5,384 bases of DNA from assembly GCA_030666035.1 (NCBI GenBank), contig DAOUYQ010000068.1, positions 1-5,384 on the forward strand. Direction: 5' to 3'. Source of the stretch: Microcaldota archaeon. Lineage in GTDB: Archaea > Micrarchaeota > Micrarchaeia > Anstonellales > Bilamarchaeaceae. The translations under genes were made by a program, and so were the position numbers. The notes below the pieces were generated by a model. The model made no database searches, had not been told where the DNA came from, and worked only from the letters and a program-made list of their open reading frames with translations. Positions 3,629 to 5,384 of this stretch are shown here, piece after piece (positions within the stretch are counted from its first letter, which is position 1; every line of letters begins with the position of its first letter).

Positions 3629-5384
3629 CTTTCTTCTTTTACTTCAACTTTTTCAATCTTGAATTCCCCAACTTTAATCTCCTTAATTCTAGCAATCTTT
3701 TTTACTTCTTCAATCAACTGAGGCTCCAGTTCCAGTTTTGGAGTAGCCAGAATAATTTCTGCTCCCTGTGAAAGCTGGTTTGAAGATTTTTCCTGCCGGA
3801 TTTTGGAAATTAATTCCCGCATAGGAAGAACTTTTTCATAATCTTCCTGGAAGCGCTCGCCTGGAGTTGGCCAGGGCGCAAAATTGATTGTATCCCCCTT
3901 CACCACTTCGGAGCGCGATTCATCGGCTTCGCCGACACACTGTGAAGTTAGTGCCGAAGGCGACCGTTGCCATTCGGCACCTGCGCCCTCTCGGTTCTGA
4001 GAGGGTAGCTTCCCAGTGTGTGCACTCCAAACTGTCGCCTTTCCTCCAAACATTTCATGGTAAATTTCCTCGCTTATGTGCGGGCAGATTGGAGCCAGAA
4101 GCTTGATGAATGCATAGAGTATTTCATGCAAAACGTATTGCGCTGCCTTTTTGGGTTCTGCATCTTCCCCATAAATCCTGTATTTTACATACTCAAGGTA
4201 ATCATCACAGAAATCATGCCAGAAGAAATCCTGCAGTTTCCTGATGCATTTATGGAATTCAAATTTTTCCATTGCATCAGTGCACTCTTCAATTGTTTTA
4301 TTCAGGGATTCAAGCATCCACTTATCCACAGTAGTTAGTTCTGATTTTCCCCCATCGTAGCCTTCCAGGCTTTTCTGCACAAACTTGGATGCATTCCAGA
4401 CCTTGTTTAAGAAGGATTTTGCAAACTTGATATCCTCATATGAGAATGGGCGGTCTTTTGCCATTGCGCCGCTCATTGCAGCCCACTGCCGAAGCGCATC
4501 CGCAGGATATTCTTTTAGCAAATCCATTGGGGAAATTACATTTCCCTGGGACTTGCTCATTTTTCTTCCATCTGGCGCAAGCACGTTTCCATTAAGCAAA
4601 ACTACCTCCCAGGGCTTCTTTCCGGTTATCCCAAGGCCTGAGCGGTAAATCGTATAGAATGCCCATGTGCGGGTTATCTCAACTCCCTGGGGGCGCAGTG
4701 CGCTTGGGTAGAGCCTCTCCCATCCTTCCCGCTCCGGCCAGCCTGCCACAATCAGTGGAGTAATGGACGAATCCACCCAGCAGTCGCAAACTGAAAGCTC
4801 AGGCTGCATCTTTTTTCCGCATTTTGGGCAGGTTTTTTCCGGGGCTTTTTCCGGGTAAAAGGGAAGCGAGTCAGCCTTTGCGGTTTCCCCGCATTCAGGG
4901 CAATAATAAAATGGAATGGGGGTTCCAAAATGCCTCTGCCTTGAAATTACCCAGTCCCACTCAACGGAATCTGCCCACGCATCCAGATAATTTATTCCAA
5001 ATTCCGGAACCCACCGTATTTCCCTTGCCATTGCCTTGATTTCATCCCTGTGCTTGGTAATATCAGCAAACCACTGCTTGGACATTGAGTATTCAACAGG
5101 AAACTTGCACCGGTCATGCACCTTTATAACCTGGGGAAGGGTCTCCTGCTTCACTATTTTTCCCTCAGACTTGAATTTTTCAATTATTTTGTCCTTTGCA
5201 ACTGCTGGCTTGAGGCCATCGAATTCCCCAGTTCCAGTGAGCTTTCCGTATTTATCCAAGATGGAGATAATTGGAAGCTTGTGCCGATATGCCCATACGA
5301 TATCCTGCTTGTCGCCAAAGGTGCAGACCATGAGAAGGCCGCTTCCATACTCCCTGTCCACATCTTTATCTGCAATTACTTTCA
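3625..5384 (-). CDS. valS: Valyl-tRNA synthetase, N-terminus missing (cut by right edge)
   Basis: Class Ia enzyme that charges tRNA-Val with valine and edits mischarged threonine. About 585 codons are visible; the family is usually 850-950 residues, and the HIGH motif lies beyond the window. From the right edge the reading is: end of the CP1 editing domain (EYGSG, then VCTFGDKQD); WVISRQRHFGTPIP; a zinc knuckle with CPEC (codons near 4900) and CPKC (near 4825); CWVDSSITPL; KMSKS at 4563-4549 within DGRKMSKSQGNV; ADALRQW; and then the helical anticodon-binding domain. The VCTFGDKQD block and the zinc site are archaeal style. The frame is open to the edge, so the GTG at 5361 is an internal valine, not the start. 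Between FGGKATV and INFAPWP the family normally has a short link; here about 40 extra polar residues are encoded by the palindromic element at 3910-4028. The C-terminus ends in KEES, then TAG. Confidence 0.95.
   Translation of the reverse strand, partial: KVIADKDVDREYGSGLLMVCTFGDKQDIVWAYRHKLPIISILDKYGKLTGTGEFDGLKPAVAKDKIIEKFKSEGKIVKQETLPQVIKVHDRCKFPVEYSMSKQWFADITKHRDEIKAMAREIRWVPEFGINYLDAWADSVEWDWVISRQRHFGTPIPFYYCPECGETAKADSLPFYPEKAPEKTCPKCGKKMQPELSVCDCWVDSSITPLIVAGWPEREGWERLYPSALRPQGVEITRTWAFYTIYRSGLGITGKKPWEVVLLNGNVLAPDGRKMSKSQGNVISPMDLLKEYPADALRQWAAMSGAMAKDRPFSYEDIKFAKSFLNKVWNASKFVQKSLEGYDGGKSELTTVDKWMLESLNKTIEECTDAMEKFEFHKCIRKLQDFFWHDFCDDYLEYVKYRIYGEDAEPKKAAQYVLHEILYAFIKLLAPICPHISEEIYHEMFGGKATVWSAHTGKLPSQNREGAGAEWQRSPSALTSQCVGEADESRSEVVKGDTINFAPWPTPGERFQEDYEKVLPMRELISKIRQEKSSNQLSQGAEIILATPKLELEPQLIEEVKKIARIKEIKVGEFKIEKVEVKEES
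3630..3660 (+). terminator. T-rich tract, possible terminator of the pilin-like gene
   Basis: Starting two bases after the TAG at 3626-3628, the plus strand has T3, T4 and T5 runs in a pyrimidine-rich context with no hairpin. This is the archaeal oligo-T pattern. The same DNA encodes the Lys/Glu-rich last residues of valyl-tRNA synthetase on the minus strand, so it could be dual use or coincidence. Confidence 0.32.
3910..4028. repeat. Nested palindromic element inserted in frame in valS
   Basis: About 119 bp that can fold almost completely. The outer stem pairs 3935-3950 with 4006-4021: 16 positions with one mismatch (3943/4013) and one G-T pair, including a perfect eight-base ACACACTG/CAGTGTGT. 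Inside are two hairpins. The first pairs GTGCCGAA at 3951-3958 with 3973-3980 and extends as GGCGA/TTGCC around a three-base loop after one bulged A. The second pairs CCCTCTC at 3986-3992 with 3999-4005. Outside, 3910-3916 pairs with 4022-4028 (six of seven), and 3923-3927 pairs with 3931-3935 as a small hairpin. The frame of valS is open throughout and the element codes for about 40 residues, W445 to S484 counted from the GTG at 5361. No clear target-site duplication is visible. It looks like a small non-autonomous palindromic element tolerated inside a gene; a conserved structured RNA is the alternative. Confidence 0.75.

Noticed and set aside
3910..4028. The folded valS segment as a tRNA gene, a CRISPR repeat or an archaeal intron
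   Set aside because: There is no tRNA arm pattern or CCA-stem geometry, no repeated unit with spacers, and no bulge-helix-bulge (two three-base bulges around a four-pair helix) at the stem. The open frame also argues against an intron, though RNA data would decide.
4826..4860. Tandem-looking TTTTTCCGGGG / TTTTTCCGGG in valS
   Set aside because: It is explained by similar codons of the Lys/Glu/Pro-rich stretch next to the zinc knuckle; only two imperfect units occur and no frame or domain anomaly goes with them.
5359..5361. GTG as the start codon of the right-hand minus-strand gene
   Set aside because: The frame stays open to the window edge, and the codons before the GTG (giving VIADKD) continue the known ValRS editing-domain motif, so the valine is internal.

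Overview
The window looks like a piece of a compact archaeal genome. Three things point that way: TATA-box promoters with purine-rich BRE-like upstream bases, a small protein with a class III (archaeal pilin-type) signal peptide, and a valyl-tRNA synthetase with archaeal-style editing and zinc-binding motifs. The KGQAAMEYLMTYGWA-type leader and the TPR-AAA fusion make me lean towards a DPANN-like lineage, but this is inference; no rRNA or other strong taxonomic marker is present.

Layout, left to right. (1) 1-95: the probable 3' end of an unidentified plus-strand gene, entering from the left edge. (2) 92-1321, minus: dihydroorotase (pyrC), with its own TATA box and Shine-Dalgarno sequence. (3) 1399-3042, minus: a protein of five TPR repeats fused to a classical-clade AAA+ ATPase. 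(4) 3110-3628, plus: a small secreted pilin-like protein, divergent from the AAA gene across 67 bp that holds a symmetric TATA element. (5) 3625-5384, minus: the C-terminal two thirds or so of valyl-tRNA synthetase (valS), cut by the right edge. There is no gene-free stretch longer than about 80 bp.

The most interesting feature is inside valS. Positions 3910-4028 form a dense, nested set of inverted repeats that can fold into a branched cruciform-like structure: a long imperfect outer stem enclosing two strong hairpins, with a short basal stem and a third small hairpin outside. It sits where the synthetase family normally has a short loop in the anticodon-binding domain, and it keeps the reading frame open, adding about 40 residues. 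This resembles in concept the in-frame palindromic elements known from Rickettsia, but in an archaeal tRNA synthetase gene.

The genes do not form one obvious pathway: pyrimidine biosynthesis, an ATP-driven protein-remodelling machine, a cell-surface filament subunit and a translation enzyme. Both convergent gene pairs (left edge/pyrC and pilin-like/valS) overlap at their stop codons by two bases. The T-rich DNA encoding the Lys/Glu-rich C-terminus of one gene lies just where the opposing gene would need a terminator.
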